A stretch of DNA of 64,000 nt. It comes from an uncultured Duncaniella sp. (GTDB taxonomy: Bacteria; Bacteroidota; Bacteroidia; Bacteroidales; Muribaculaceae). Positions 7,930 through 18,800 of the stretch are shown here, one piece after another. The translations under genes were made by a program, and so were the position numbers. The stretch's first letter is position 1. The number at the start of each line of letters is the position of its first letter. Below the pieces are notes generated by a model. The model made no database searches and was not told where the DNA came from. It saw only the letters and a list, made by a program, of their open reading frames with translations. Location: NCBI GenBank assembly GCA_910589485.1, contig CAJUSW010000010.1:62001-126000 (forward strand). Direction: 5' to 3'.

Positions 7930-8976
7930 ATGGAGATTAAGCGACTCACGTTCAACACGATTCTTTCACTTACTGTGGCATGCTCACTTCCTGTTATGGC
8001 TTCATGCGGAAGCCGACAGCAATCAATCGACAACGGTCAGCAATCCGAAAAGCGCGACCACAAAGGCGGTAAGGCCGGTGGCCCCCAGCTCGGCACTCCG
8101 GGCGGAGGTCCGGTCATCGATAAGACCGGCGATCCTGTATTGCAGGCTATGATAAAAGCCGAAGTTCCTGAGTTCCGTCAGCTCGAGTACACCGACACCG
8201 TTTCCGGCACCACCATGCGCTACAATCTATTCACCCCTCGTAACACCACCGGCGGAAAGCAATATCCCCTCGTCCTGTTCATGGCCGATGCAAGCACTCC
8301 CGGCAAGGACTACACCACTCCCCTCACCCAAGGTTACGGAGCACTGGTATGGGCTACCGATCAATGGCAATCCAAGAATCCATGCTACGTTCTTGTCCCT
8401 CAGTTCTCAGGCGTTGCTGTCAACGATGCTTACGAACACACCGATGAAGTAGACATCGTGATCCGTATGCTTAAGAGCCTGACCGATGAAAATCCCATCG
8501 ACAAGAACCGTCTTTACACTACTGGCCAATCCATGGGAGGCATGATATCCATGTACTACAATATCACTTACCCCGATGTTTTCGCCGCCTCGCTGTTTGT
8601 CGACTGCCATTGGGACACTGCCAAATTCGGCGAACTTGCCACTCACACCTTCACCTATGTCACTGCGGGCAATACCGGCAAATCCTTCAGCAATATCCAG
8701 GTGCTTGAAGAAGCAGCCAAAGCCGACGGGACAAGATATGAATACGAGTCTTGGAGCGCAAAATTGCCTCAGGCTCAACAGGACTCATTGGCCTCAGCAA
8801 TGCTTGCCAAGGGTGCTCCCATCAATATAATCAACTTCACCCCCAAATCAGTCCTCCCCGACGATGGCAAGGGCAGTGAGCACATGTACTCATTCGACTA
8901 CGCCTATAAGCTCACCCCGGTTCTCGAGTGGATGTTTAAGCAAAGTAAATCCGGCACACTCACTCCCGAGCACTGA
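7930..8976 (+). CDS. Lipoprotein alpha/beta hydrolase (prolyl-oligopeptidase/esterase type)
   Basis: Exported serine hydrolase of 348 residues. It has a lipobox (VMASC, Cys26) after a signal peptide, followed by a charged and glycine-rich linker (40-65). The hydrolase domain starts near residue 70 (MRYNLFTPRN, YPLVLFMADAS) and carries the nucleophile elbow GQSMGG (199-204, Ser201). A final histidine is likely in SEHMYSFDYAY. This family includes cell-surface esterases and peptidase-like hydrolases that act on unknown small substrates. It is 78 bases before an MFS exporter on the same strand and may share its transcript. Confidence 0.85.
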   Translation: MEIKRLTFNTILSLTVACSLPVMASCGSRQQSIDNGQQSEKRDHKGGKAGGPQLGTPGGGPVIDKTGDPVLQAMIKAEVPEFRQLEYTDTVSGTTMRYNLFTPRNTTGGKQYPLVLFMADASTPGKDYTTPLTQGYGALVWATDQWQSKNPCYVLVPQFSGVAVNDAYEHTDEVDIVIRMLKSLTDENPIDKNRLYTTGQSMGGMISMYYNITYPDVFAASLFVDCHWDTAKFGELATHTFTYVTAGNTGKSFSNIQVLEEAAKADGTRYEYESWSAKLPQAQQDSLASAMLAKGAPINIINFTPKSVLPDDGKGSEHMYSFDYAYKLTPVLEWMFKQSKSGTLTPEH

Positions 8977-9054
8977 TACACCTCCGCCCCGCCCCGACTG
9001 TCACATGAGGAGTACAGCCATCGCTCCATCAATCCTAAACACCGCTATTGATGT

Positions 9055-10437
9055 ATGAATGACACGAATGAAATAAAATTCTCGCTCCGCAACTACATAG
9101 CCGTCATAGCAATCCTGATAGTATTGATTATGACCGTGCTTGACGTGACTGTCGTCAACGTAGCTCTTCCGGTAATGGCCGACAAATTCGGCATCTCTGA
9201 TTCAAATGCCGTATGGATCGTCACCGTCTACCAGCTCGTAATCACCATGCTGCTTTTGCCGATGTCCTCCTTTGGCGACCGATACAGCTATAGGAAATGT
9301 TTCCTGTCAGGCGTCACCATATTCACATTGTCATCAGCTTTATGCGCCGCCTCTCAATCCTATGGCATGATAATCGCATCCAGGGCATTGCAGGGGATCG
9401 GCGCGGCATGCGTGATGGGCGTCAATATCGCACTGACCCGCCTCATATATCCCCGCAACGTCCTCGGTCGCGGACTCGCTCTCAACGCGATGGTGATAGC
9501 CATCGCCACGGCAGCCGGCCCTACCATTGCCGGTGGCATACTGTCCGTGGCATCATGGCATTGGCTGTTCCTCATAAATGTCCCCTTCGGAATCCTTGCA
9601 TTCATCCTCGGTAAAAGGCTGTTGCCACAGAACCCCGCAAAGACCCATCCGGGAAAGTATGATTGGACAAGCGCTATCATGAATATCGTGACGTTTGGAC
9701 TGATATTCCTTTCCATCGGAAACATCGCCCGTAAAGGCGACCTCGCCATTAATATCGGTCTCCTCACTGTTGGCCTCGCCATAGGCTTCTTCTATGTGCG
9801 TCGACAATTCAGCCACGAATCCCCCATGCTTCCTGTCGATCTGTTCAGGATCAGGCTCTATTCGCTGAGCATATCCACTTCGGTATGCTCATTTATCGCT
9901 CAGAATGTAGCCATGATCTCCCTCCCGTTCCTGTTCCTGAACAATTATCATTTTTCCGAGATCGCCACCGGACTGCTTATGACCCCATGGCCACTTGCCA
10001 CAATGGTTGTATCCCCCATAGCCGCCCGCTATGTCGAGCGTCACAATCCGGGCCTCACTGCTGCCGTTGGCATGGCGGTATATGCTATCGGCATTATAAC
10101 CCTCCTCTTGGCACCCGCCTCCGGAATGACCGGATTGGACATCGCATGGCGCATGGCTATATGTGGCATAGGATTCGGCTTATTCCAGACCCCCAATAAT
10201 ATCGTGATGGTAATGGCTACGCCCGTCCATCGCACCGGAGGCGCCGGCGGTATGCAGAGCACCGCACGCCTTGTGGGACAGACCCTCGGCGCTACATTGG
10301 TGAGCATCCTGTTCTCATTGCCTTTCTCATCATCCCGTCCCGTTCATTCTTGTCTTTACATCGCCTTGACATTTGCTGTCATAGCCGGACTCTTCAGTCT
10401 GAGCCGGGCTAAAAAAGTAAGCAGAGTACCAAAATAA
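9055..10437 (+). CDS. MFS transporter, DHA2 (EmrB/QacA) family
   Basis: Inner-membrane drug/proton antiporter of 460 residues with about 14 predicted membrane helices. Family signatures include LDVTVVNVALPVMA in helix 1, WIVTVYQLV in helix 2, the motif-A loop GDRYSYRKCF, and RALQGIGAACVMG. Length fits DHA2 members. It lies 78 bases after the lipoprotein hydrolase. No MFP (EmrA) partner is present, so it may export in one step across the inner membrane. A strong hairpin terminator follows at 10479-10512. Confidence 0.9.
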   Translation: MNDTNEIKFSLRNYIAVIAILIVLIMTVLDVTVVNVALPVMADKFGISDSNAVWIVTVYQLVITMLLLPMSSFGDRYSYRKCFLSGVTIFTLSSALCAASQSYGMIIASRALQGIGAACVMGVNIALTRLIYPRNVLGRGLALNAMVIAIATAAGPTIAGGILSVASWHWLFLINVPFGILAFILGKRLLPQNPAKTHPGKYDWTSAIMNIVTFGLIFLSIGNIARKGDLAINIGLLTVGLAIGFFYVRRQFSHESPMLPVDLFRIRLYSLSISTSVCSFIAQNVAMISLPFLFLNNYHFSEIATGLLMTPWPLATMVVSPIAARYVERHNPGLTAAVGMAVYAIGIITLLLAPASGMTGLDIAWRMAICGIGFGLFQTPNNIVMVMATPVHRTGGAGGMQSTARLVGQTLGATLVSILFSLPFSSSRPVHSCLYIALTFAVIAGLFSLSRAKKVSRVPK

Positions 10438-10478
10438 ACGTCCAAGACATCCTATATCTCCTTAGCTTTGATAATACT

Positions 10479-10512
10479 ACGGCAGCCGCTTCATTATTGA
10501 AACGGCTGCCGT
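10479..10512. terminator. Bidirectional hairpin terminator
   Basis: ACGGCAGCCGCTTCA (10479-10493), TTAT loop, TGAAACGGCTGCCGT (10498-10512): a 15-bp stem with one mismatch between convergent genes (MFS on plus, PepSY on minus). Confidence 0.8.
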
Positions 10513-10546
10513 TATAAGGATGGTATTCATCCCGGATTTATTCGGA

Positions 10547-11797
10547 TCAATGCGATTTCTTTTTCTTAAAGAGATGCTTTATCCATATGTAATATCCGGT
10601 GAGCGGAAGGGATGCTCCAAGCAATGCCCCGAGAAGCCACAGGATACGGGTCAACATTCCACCTAAGCTTCCGGTATGGATCGAATATATCCATCCGCGC
10701 AATTTGTCAGCACCTACAGCATCGGCATACATGGTCTGAGGAGTTATCTCTCCGCTGCGGCGGTTGAACTCATATTTGTCCGAAGCACGGCTGTTGCCCG
10801 AATTGCCAAGCGAAACCGATGCGCTCTCCTTGCCGATAGTTATCTGCGGAGCATCGGGATTGGCGGCCTTCAGTTCATCATACACCTGTTGCCATCTGCC
10901 GAATTCCGACCGGCGATGTCCACCGCCATTGCGGTGACCGAATTCGCCGTTCTCATCACCGTGATGGCCACGGCCTTCACCGCGGTAACCACCTTCGCCA
11001 CGATTACCACGTCCGCCTCTACCTTCATGCTCTCCGCGTCCACCACGGCCACGACGTTCACCATCTTCGCCCGAACGGCTCTTTGCCTGTCCGAAGTTGC
11101 GGGGAGTATGCTCCACGCCACACACGGCATAGAATGCCGAACGATACCAGTTAAACGACCATGTGAGACCTGTCAACGACATTGCAAGTACAAATACCAG
11201 TGCATACATGCCTCCCGCTACGTGTAGACCTTTCCAGAATCCCTTCCAGCCTTTCTCGAAAGATATGCTCAGGCTGTGGCGCAGATTCTTCTTTGCCCTG
11301 GGAAACCAGATTACCACGCCGCTGATGAGAGCGATCACAAACACAAGCGTGGAGACACCCACAAGCATCTTGCCTACCTTTACGCCTTCGCCATGAGGAT
11401 TGGCGCTGTCCAAAAGCCAGCGGTGAAGTTTGAACATCACCGAGAAGAAACCTATACGCTCATATCGGCCGGTGATCTCTCCCGAGTATTGATCGATGAA
11501 CAATGAGGCTCGGCGCGGTTTCGACAGATTCACCTGGTAAGTCCTTTCGGGATCGCTGAACACTGTCACTCCGGTGATCGACACCGAGTCGGGCAGTGTA
11601 GCCTTCACCGTCTCCATCAGTTCGCCCATCTGCATGGGTTCACCATCCGCCGATGCTACATAATACACGTCACTCTTGACTGCCCGTGTCACCTCAGGCT
11701 CGAATATGAGCATCGCACCTGAAAAACACACGAGCGTGATTATGATGCCGAATGGCACTGACAGCCACAGGTGTATCTTTCTGAAAAATTTCATCAT
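10547..11797 (-). CDS. PepSY-associated membrane protein, XusC-like
   Basis: Inner-membrane protein of 416 residues and third gene of a receptor - DUF4374 - PepSY operon, the order of the Bacteroides xenosiderophore locus XusABC. In that setting it is thought to process or release iron from an imported siderophore (partly inference). Hydrophobic segments lie near 12-34, 143-166, 195-218 and 380-405. HLWLSVPFG and HRWLLD are typical PepSY-TM motifs. Residues 238-300 form an extreme Gly/Arg/Glu/His-rich insert (for example RRGRGGRGEHEGRGGRGNRG) in the large periplasmic loop. Low-complexity content there could bind metal or negatively charged surfaces. The gap to the DUF4374 gene is 7 bases. Confidence 0.88.
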   Translation of the reverse strand: MMKFFRKIHLWLSVPFGIIITLVCFSGAMLIFEPEVTRAVKSDVYYVASADGEPMQMGELMETVKATLPDSVSITGVTVFSDPERTYQVNLSKPRRASLFIDQYSGEITGRYERIGFFSVMFKLHRWLLDSANPHGEGVKVGKMLVGVSTLVFVIALISGVVIWFPRAKKNLRHSLSISFEKGWKGFWKGLHVAGGMYALVFVLAMSLTGLTWSFNWYRSAFYAVCGVEHTPRNFGQAKSRSGEDGERRGRGGRGEHEGRGGRGNRGEGGYRGEGRGHHGDENGEFGHRNGGGHRRSEFGRWQQVYDELKAANPDAPQITIGKESASVSLGNSGNSRASDKYEFNRRSGEITPQTMYADAVGADKLRGWIYSIHTGSLGGMLTRILWLLGALLGASLPLTGYYIWIKHLFKKKKSH

Positions 11798-11804
11798 GAC
11801 TGTC

Positions 11805-13208
11805 TTACTTTTTAGGAGTCATGTATCCGAAACCGGTGATATCATTAGCCTCGATGGACACACCTCTTGAAGCCTGGGCGGTCGTCGTGTTGATGCCATA
11901 GATTGCCGGCTTCTCATTTTCCACGTTGACAGGAATATACACCTTACCGTTGCCCACGTACACTGTCTTGCCTACCGACGATACGTTTGCGGGAAGGCCG
12001 GTCACATAGGTGAGCTTCTTGCTGTCGGCATTGAAGATGGCAAGCTCGGTGGCTGCGGGATTTTTCTCAGTCAGCGCACGGTCATACATTACCATGAGGA
12101 AGCAATTGCCACCGGCAGGCCAGCAACGCATGAAGGAGCGGTTACCATTGGTGCTCTGCGCCTCGATATTGCAGTAATAATCATCAAACTGTGTGCTTCC
12201 GGCAGGGATTCTGCATACACCGGCAGGAAGGGTGGTCTGCTGTTTGGGATCAGTCATTGTCTTGGCATAGCTTGCCGAAAATACATATATGTCACCGTTA
12301 TCAGCCTTCCACACGGTCTGATAGTACTGTGAGCGGTATCGTCCGCAAGGAGTGCTTATCTTATCGGTTTTGGCGAGAGTGGGATTGAGCATATCCTCGT
12401 TATCATAGATAGCTACCCAGCACTCGTTGGGATACTGTGTGCCCACAAGCTCTCCCGCCTTATATGAACCGCCACCTGAGCCTCCAGCCTCTTCGTGAAC
12501 AAGATGTTCAAATCCCGGGCGTACCCACTTACGGTTTCCGGTTGCTACGCCATACTGGCTAAGACCCATAGGCACAGCTCCGCAATAAAGCTTGGATCCG
12601 CTCTGCTCGGCACCGGCAAGTGTTACATACTCTCCATTGCCAAGGAAGTTCTCCATGCTGTACAGCCCGGTCGAGGTATCGTTGCTTCTCGACGTCTCGT
12701 TCTCTACATTGAGGTATGTGATGAGGAGGGTCTTGGGCAAATATCCATGGCTGTCAGCGAGAGTGGTGGGGCCATCTCCGGTCGACATAGTTATGATATA
12801 GTCGTCATACATTCCATAGGAGGAGAAACGGCTTATACGATACTCCATGTCGCGGGCCTTCATGCGTCCGTCGTTTCCGAGTATATAGCTGCGGGTGGTT
12901 CCCTGGTTTCCCTGATTATAGGACAGGGCATAGAGATAGTCCTTATAGAACACCCACTGGGTAGCGCCTTCGTTGGTCAGACCATTGGCTACGGTAGTGA
13001 GATTGCCGTCATCAAGCGACTCTCCGGTCACAAGCACATTCGAGGTATTCTCCGAAACGGTCACCTGGGTTGCAAACACGTAGCGACCCTCTACACCGTC
13101 AATGGTAGAATTATCACCCGGCTCATCATTGTCCGAGCAGGAAGTGAGTGCGGCAGCCGGAAGGGCCACAGCCATTAGGATACGAAGTAATGATTTGTCA
13201 GTTGTCAT
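11805..13208 (-). CDS. DUF4374 surface lipoprotein, XusB-like
   Basis: Exported lipoprotein of 467 residues: signal peptide with lipobox AALTSC (Cys24) followed by acidic SDNDEPGDN, which fits the Bacteroidetes surface-export signal. The rest looks like a beta-propeller of repeated short strands (YVFATQVTVSE, WVFYKDYLYALSY, YVGNGKVYIPVN). DUF4374 proteins sit beside TonB receptors; XusB of B. thetaiotaomicron binds ferric enterobactin-type siderophores (family knowledge). Position between receptor and PepSY protein supports a siderophore-capturing role. The gap to the receptor stop is 16 bases. Confidence 0.9.
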   Translation of the reverse strand: MTTDKSLLRILMAVALPAAALTSCSDNDEPGDNSTIDGVEGRYVFATQVTVSENTSNVLVTGESLDDGNLTTVANGLTNEGATQWVFYKDYLYALSYNQGNQGTTRSYILGNDGRMKARDMEYRISRFSSYGMYDDYIITMSTGDGPTTLADSHGYLPKTLLITYLNVENETSRSNDTSTGLYSMENFLGNGEYVTLAGAEQSGSKLYCGAVPMGLSQYGVATGNRKWVRPGFEHLVHEEAGGSGGGSYKAGELVGTQYPNECWVAIYDNEDMLNPTLAKTDKISTPCGRYRSQYYQTVWKADNGDIYVFSASYAKTMTDPKQQTTLPAGVCRIPAGSTQFDDYYCNIEAQSTNGNRSFMRCWPAGGNCFLMVMYDRALTEKNPAATELAIFNADSKKLTYVTGLPANVSSVGKTVYVGNGKVYIPVNVENEKPAIYGINTTTAQASRGVSIEANDITGFGYMTPKK

Positions 13209-13224
13209 ATAACGTTAATTAGAA

Positions 13225-15603
13225 TTAATTTCCAAAATACACTCTCACCTTTCCGTAGAATGCCCTGCCGGCCTTCTGTAGACTGAAATTGTCATACAGC
13301 TTTGCATCAGTGAAGTTGCGGCACTCCAGCGACAGATTGTAACGTCCGCGATCCATGCTGTAGGAGAACATGAGATTGTGGGAGAATTGATTGGGCACCA
13401 CATAATCACCCGTCTGCTCGCCGATATTTTCGGAATAGTAGCTGAAACTGTGGGTGTACTGGTTATCGTATGATACCGTGAGCACATTACCCTTCTTTCC
13501 GAGACCATGCCAGTAGAAGTTGAAATCCGAGTCGGCAAAGAGATACGGAAGGTTGGGGATACGCACCTTGTAAGCGAGATTGGGCTGGGTGCTGCCCTGT
13601 GTGGTGGGCATATTGTCCCTCACATTCATCTGAGTGATGTTGCCTCCGAGGCTGAACCATTTCGAGAAGTTATATCGGGCCGATATATTGAATCCCTTGG
13701 TGAGCACCTTTCCGTAATTCACATAGGTTGCGGCCGATTTGCCTCCGCTGAGCGCCATGATATTTCGCTGTATATAATCCCTGGTATCGCGATATATCAG
13801 CCCGGCTTCGACATAGATGTTGTTGTTGCCGAAATTGGCATTGTAGCTGAGATTGAGGTTTACATTATGGCTTGATTCAGGCCGGAGAGATATATCGCCC
13901 ATCTCCAGATCCTCGTCACCAAACATCTCTTCGATCGTGGGGAGTCGGTAAGCTTTCTCATACGATGCCTTCAACTGCAGTCCGAGTGGCATGAACCATG
14001 TGCCGGCAGCTCCGTAACCGAAATAATCCACTGTCCGGGATGTGTTCTGATAGGCATCCTGCGCTGATGAGGTGGCTACAGGCCCTGACACATGCTGATG
14101 ATACTGCTTGCCGAATGCCGTGATATTGATGGTGCGTGTAGGCATGTATCTGTACGATACGCCGGCGATATTCTTGCTTGTCACCTTGGAGAACTCATCC
14201 TTCCCGGGAGGGATAGTGGTCAGATCCTCGTTGGAGCGGTTGAATGTGTTGAACACATTATTGAAAGTCACCACATGTTTATCTCCCAACCGATAGTTGG
14301 CGGTAAGCACGGCCGACCAGTTATTGTTGAGCGCGCGGGAATTCATATAGGACTGTTCTCCCGGAGAATTGAGCGGAGCCGTCTCGCCACGCCAATTATA
14401 CTTCACCGAAGCGGTGTCGACATTTGTGGTGTTATTGCGGTTGTAATTGGCATTGAAAGCCACATCCAGGCCTTTGACAAATAGATTGCGTTTGCTATAT
14501 TCAACCGACGGCATCAGGGAATACCCGTGACGATGCTTCTGGCCATACACTATCTCCTGTCTTACACCGGTCTGTACCTCCTTGTACATGTGCGAGTAAG
14601 TGAATCCGAACAGCAATCGGTCAGCCCAGCTTTTATTCACGAAGCCCAACTTAGCCACCACGGCCTCATTATGATAAGTGTCGTTGAAACGTCTCACATG
14701 CTCCAGTTTCTTGCGGTTGATAGCTCCGGTGACAAAATCCTCCACCGGTGAATCCACATAGTAGTTGTTGTCGGAATAATTCTGGAAGGCATTTATCTCA
14801 TACTTGAAGCCGCTCTTGAATGTCTGGCCAAAATTGATGTATGATTTATGAGTATTGAATGAACCGAAGGAATACGACGCATCGAGAAACCATCGGCGCT
14901 GACGTCGGGGAGTGACGATATTTATAACGCCACCTATGGCATCGGAGCCGAAACCCACAGGCACCACTCCGCGGTACACCTCGATACGGTCGGCAAAATT
15001 AACAGGGATATTATTGAGTCCAAATGAGCTGCCTACCCCTTCCTGCGGTACGCCGTCGATAAACACTTTCACGTGCTTGCCACTGAATCCATCCATGGTC
15101 ACAGCCATATCGGATCCTACACCTCCGCTCTCACGTATCTTCATGCCCGGAGCCTTACTCAGAGCCTCGCTGAGAGTCTTGGTGGTGTTGACCAGCTCCT
15201 GGGTATTGATTGCGGTTGCATTGTAGGCCGAATTCTTGACCTTGCTCAACTGGCTCCCCACCACTATCACCTCGGCAAGCGATGTCACAGGCTTGAGCTT
15301 CACATTCATCTTCTTGCGGGTCTTAGCCTCGATGCTCACCTTAAGTTCCTGCTTTTCAAATCCCACCGATGAAAACACTATCGTATATTCTCCGGCCGGG
15401 GCCGACAGGTGATACAGCCCCTTCTCATTTGTGGAACACGTGTAGGATGTACCTTTCAGGAAAACCGATGCATAATCGATCGGCTCACCGTCGAGCGACA
15501 GCACCTTGCCTGAAATCATGCCTTCGACACCCTTGGCAAATGATACAGCTGAAACAATGAGAAGAGAGAATACACATATTAAATACCTTTTCCAAGTAAC
15601 CAT
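13225..15603 (-). CDS. TonB-dependent receptor, XusA-like
   Basis: Outer-membrane importer of about 792 residues. I use the ATG at 15603 (MVTWKRYLICVFSLLIVSAV), which gives a normal signal peptide; an upstream frame from 15744 would add 47 unlikely residues. Domains in order: signal peptide (about 1-22), carboxypeptidase-regulatory-like domain (about 26-110, GKVLSLDGEPIDYASVFLKG), plug (about 120-235, with GSDMAVTMDGFSGKHVKVFI and DAIGGVINIVTPR), then a 22-strand barrel that ends in an aromatic residue pattern (FYGKVRVYFGN). It heads the XusABC-like operon. Three TGGCGA repeats upstream, two of them exactly 21 bp apart at 15732 and 15753, suggest control by the LytTR regulator at 20200. Confidence 0.92.
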   Translation of the reverse strand: MVTWKRYLICVFSLLIVSAVSFAKGVEGMISGKVLSLDGEPIDYASVFLKGTSYTCSTNEKGLYHLSAPAGEYTIVFSSVGFEKQELKVSIEAKTRKKMNVKLKPVTSLAEVIVVGSQLSKVKNSAYNATAINTQELVNTTKTLSEALSKAPGMKIRESGGVGSDMAVTMDGFSGKHVKVFIDGVPQEGVGSSFGLNNIPVNFADRIEVYRGVVPVGFGSDAIGGVINIVTPRRQRRWFLDASYSFGSFNTHKSYINFGQTFKSGFKYEINAFQNYSDNNYYVDSPVEDFVTGAINRKKLEHVRRFNDTYHNEAVVAKLGFVNKSWADRLLFGFTYSHMYKEVQTGVRQEIVYGQKHRHGYSLMPSVEYSKRNLFVKGLDVAFNANYNRNNTTNVDTASVKYNWRGETAPLNSPGEQSYMNSRALNNNWSAVLTANYRLGDKHVVTFNNVFNTFNRSNEDLTTIPPGKDEFSKVTSKNIAGVSYRYMPTRTINITAFGKQYHQHVSGPVATSSAQDAYQNTSRTVDYFGYGAAGTWFMPLGLQLKASYEKAYRLPTIEEMFGDEDLEMGDISLRPESSHNVNLNLSYNANFGNNNIYVEAGLIYRDTRDYIQRNIMALSGGKSAATYVNYGKVLTKGFNISARYNFSKWFSLGGNITQMNVRDNMPTTQGSTQPNLAYKVRIPNLPYLFADSDFNFYWHGLGKKGNVLTVSYDNQYTHSFSYYSENIGEQTGDYVVPNQFSHNLMFSYSMDRGRYNLSLECRNFTDAKLYDNFSLQKAGRAFYGKVRVYFGN

Positions 15604-15714
15604 ATTATGATCTGATTTATAGTGCAAAGTTCGGAAGTTTATTCCCCTCAAAAAATACTCACTAATAGGTATTGTTAGGATTATAGCATTATCATTCAAA
15701 TGATTAACTCTTAA

Positions 15715-15764
15715 TGGCGATATACCTAAATTGGCGAACTGCACTATAACGATGGCGAACGCAC
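15715..15764. promoter_or_regulatory. LytTR-type direct repeats upstream of the XusA-like gene
   Basis: TGGCGAACTGC starts at 15732 and TGGCGAACGCA at 15753, exactly 21 bp apart; a further TGGCGA starts at 15715. The same arrangement occurs at 19010 and 23056. Two repeats one helical face apart are the usual LytTR binding layout (family knowledge); assignment to the local LytT is inference. Confidence 0.6.
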
Positions 15765-15812
15765 ACCTTGTTTCATTATGATGTCACTCCTGACTCATCA
15801 TATTCAATGATA

Positions 15813-18800
15813 TCATATACTGCGCCTCCTCTTTTTAGGTGATATACGTTCATGAAAATACTGGAATACCACAAACAGGATAGGCACGATGAAAAGCAAC
15901 GCCAAAGTGCCAAACAAAAGTCCCCCTACCGTACCTACTCCCACCGAGATATTACCGTTGGCTCCTACGCCTGAGGCAAACATCAGTGGCAACATACCGA
16001 ATATCATCGTCGCGGTGGTCATAACTATAGGACGGAACCTCGCCTTAGCCGCTGATATGGCTGACGCCACAAGCCCCATTCCTTCCTTGCGCCTGGCAGT
16101 GGCGTATTCAGTGAGCAGGATGGCTGTCTTAGCCAAAAGTCCAATCAGCATGATCAGGCCGATCTGCATATAGATATTGTTCTCAAGTCCCCACCACCGT
16201 GCAAAAAGGAAGGATCCGGCCAGACCGAAAGGCACCGCCGCAATTACAGCGAACGGGATTGTCAAGCTCTCATACAATGCGCATAATATCAGATAAATGA
16301 ACGCGAGACATATGCTGAACACTATGATGGTTGTATTTCCGGTTGAAGCCTCCTCGCGCGACATTCCTCCAAACTCATAGCCGTATCCTACAGGCAGATA
16401 GTTGGCTGCAACCTCCTTTATCGCAGCAAGAGTCTCTCCGGAGCTGTACCCCTCACCCTGCTCGCCATATACCGAGATTGCAGGAAATAGATTGAACCTC
16501 GACAGGCTCTCCGATCCATATACACGGGTTAGGGTTATGAAGTTGTCAATCTGAGCCATCTCTCCCGACGAGTTTCTTACATACATATGTTTCAATGACT
16601 CGGTGTCGAGACGACTCTCGGGAGATGCCTGCACCATGACTCGATACAATTTGGTGAATCGGTTCAGGTTGGAAGAATAACTGCCACCCACATATCCCGC
16701 AAGCGTTGACAGCACATCGGCAGGTGACACTCCCGCTTTCAAGCATTTCACAGCGTCGACCTCTACCATATATTGGGGGTACTTGGTGTCAAACGTCGTA
16801 TATGCCCTTGAGATCTCGGGTCTGGCATTGAGCGAATCGATAAATTCCCTCGTCACGGCAAGCAGTTCATCAGTGGTCTTTCCGGAGCGGTCCTGCACAT
16901 AAAGCTCAAATCCGCTGCCTGTTCCATATCCCGAAATCATCGGAGACTGCGATGCCCTTATCTGCGCCGACGAGATACCCGATGTCCGCTTGTAGATCTC
17001 CTTTATCACAGCATTGATATCGTGTTGTGCTCCTTTTCGTTCATCCCAGTTTATAAGTCGTATGCTGAATGAACCGGCCGAGGCTGACTGGTCATGGCGT
17101 GCATTCTTTCCCGAGACTCTCGAGTATATCGATATCTCAGGAATATCCTTTATGGCATTTTCGATTTCATCCATCACCCTCCTGGTCTCCTCAAGATTAC
17201 TACCCGGAGCAACCTGCACATTGAGGTTGATGGTGCCCATGTCCTCCTGTGGCACAAGTCCGGTCTTGGCGGTCGACATCAACCATACAAGGCCACCCAC
17301 AGCCAATAGAAACAGTCCGGCCACAATCCACCGGTTCTTGAACAGGAACAATACCCCGGTGCGGTACTGGCCAACAACCGCATTTAAGGAGGTGTCAAAC
17401 GCATAATGAAATCTCTCGATATAAGAGGACGCTTTCACATTCCCCTCCTTCCTGCGCATGAGCAACGCGCTCAATGCCGGACATAACGTCATGGCATTGA
17501 CAAGCGATATGCCCACAGCCACAGCCATAGTCAAACCGAATTGCTTGTAGAAGGTGCCTGATGTGCCTCCCATAAAGCATACAGGGATGAACACAGCCAT
17601 AAACACAATCGTGGTGGTCACAAGAGCGGCCGACAAGCCACCCATTGCCTTTACCGTAGCCACATATGGATCACGCTCTCCGCTGTCAAACTTGGCTTGG
17701 ACCGCCTCGACCACTACAACCGAGTCATCGACCACGGTGCCTATGACAAGGACTATCGCAAACAGGGTGAGCATATTCAACGTAAACCCCACCGCATAAA
17801 TGAAAGCGAAGGTTCCGATCAATGATACCACGATGGATATGATCGGAATAAGAGTGGCTCGAAAATCGTGAATAAACAGGTACACCACAAGTATCACAAG
17901 CAACAGTGCTATCACAAGCGTCTCGACCACTTTATAGATCGAGGCATCGAGAAAATCCTTGGTGCTGGAAATGTCGGTAAGAACCATACCTGTGGGAAGA
18001 TCACGACGTATCTCCTCAAGCGTGGCATCAATCTCCTTTATCACCTCATTGGCATTCGAGCCGGCAGTCTGCGCTATCATTGCATTGGCACCGGGGTGTC
18101 CGCTCGTTTCACTGAGCATGGCATAATTGACGGCTCCGAGTTCAATGGTGGCGACATCCTTCAGCCTCAGAACGCTTCCGTCGTTCAACGCCCTGATCAC
18201 CAGATTCTCGTAATCGGCCACATCCTCATATCGTCCACGATATTTCAGCACATATTGAAATGTATTGGTTGATTCCGCTCCGAGTGTCCCTGTGGGAGAT
18301 TCGATATTCTGCTCAGCCAACACGCGGTCGATATCAGCAGGGATCAAACCATACTGGGACATTTTGGCCGGATCAAGCCATATTCTCATCGCATACTCGG
18401 CACTGAATATGTTCACGTCACCCACGCCGGCGATACGCGAAATGCGGGGCTCGATGTTGATCTTCATGTAGTTGGTGAGGAATTTTGCATCGTAGGCATC
18501 TGTCGGACTATACAATGTTATAGATTTCAACGAACTGTTCTGACGCTTGCGCACTGTCACACCGCTTTTTGTCACCTCGGCGGGGAGCAATCCTTGGGCC
18601 GAGGCCACTCGGTTCTGGACATTAACCACAGCCATGTCGGCATCGGTCCCCTGCCTGAAGTATATGGTTATCGAAGCCGTACCGGTGTTGGTTGCGGTAG
18701 AGGTTATATACATCATGTCCTCGACACCGTTCAATGATTCCTCCAGCGGTACTATCACACTTTTCTGGACAGTCTCGGCGTTGGCTCCCGTATATGTCGC

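Noticed and set aside
9297..10307. Arg/His/Pro-rich frames inside the MFS gene
   Set aside because: They are out-of-frame shadows of membrane-helix codons.
10676..11227. 183-codon plus-strand frame opposite the PepSY gene
   Set aside because: It is the antisense of the Gly/Arg-rich loop and lacks any promoter or family features.
12495..13178. 227-codon plus-strand frame opposite the DUF4374 gene
   Set aside because: Antisense shadow; the minus-strand lipoprotein reading is clear.
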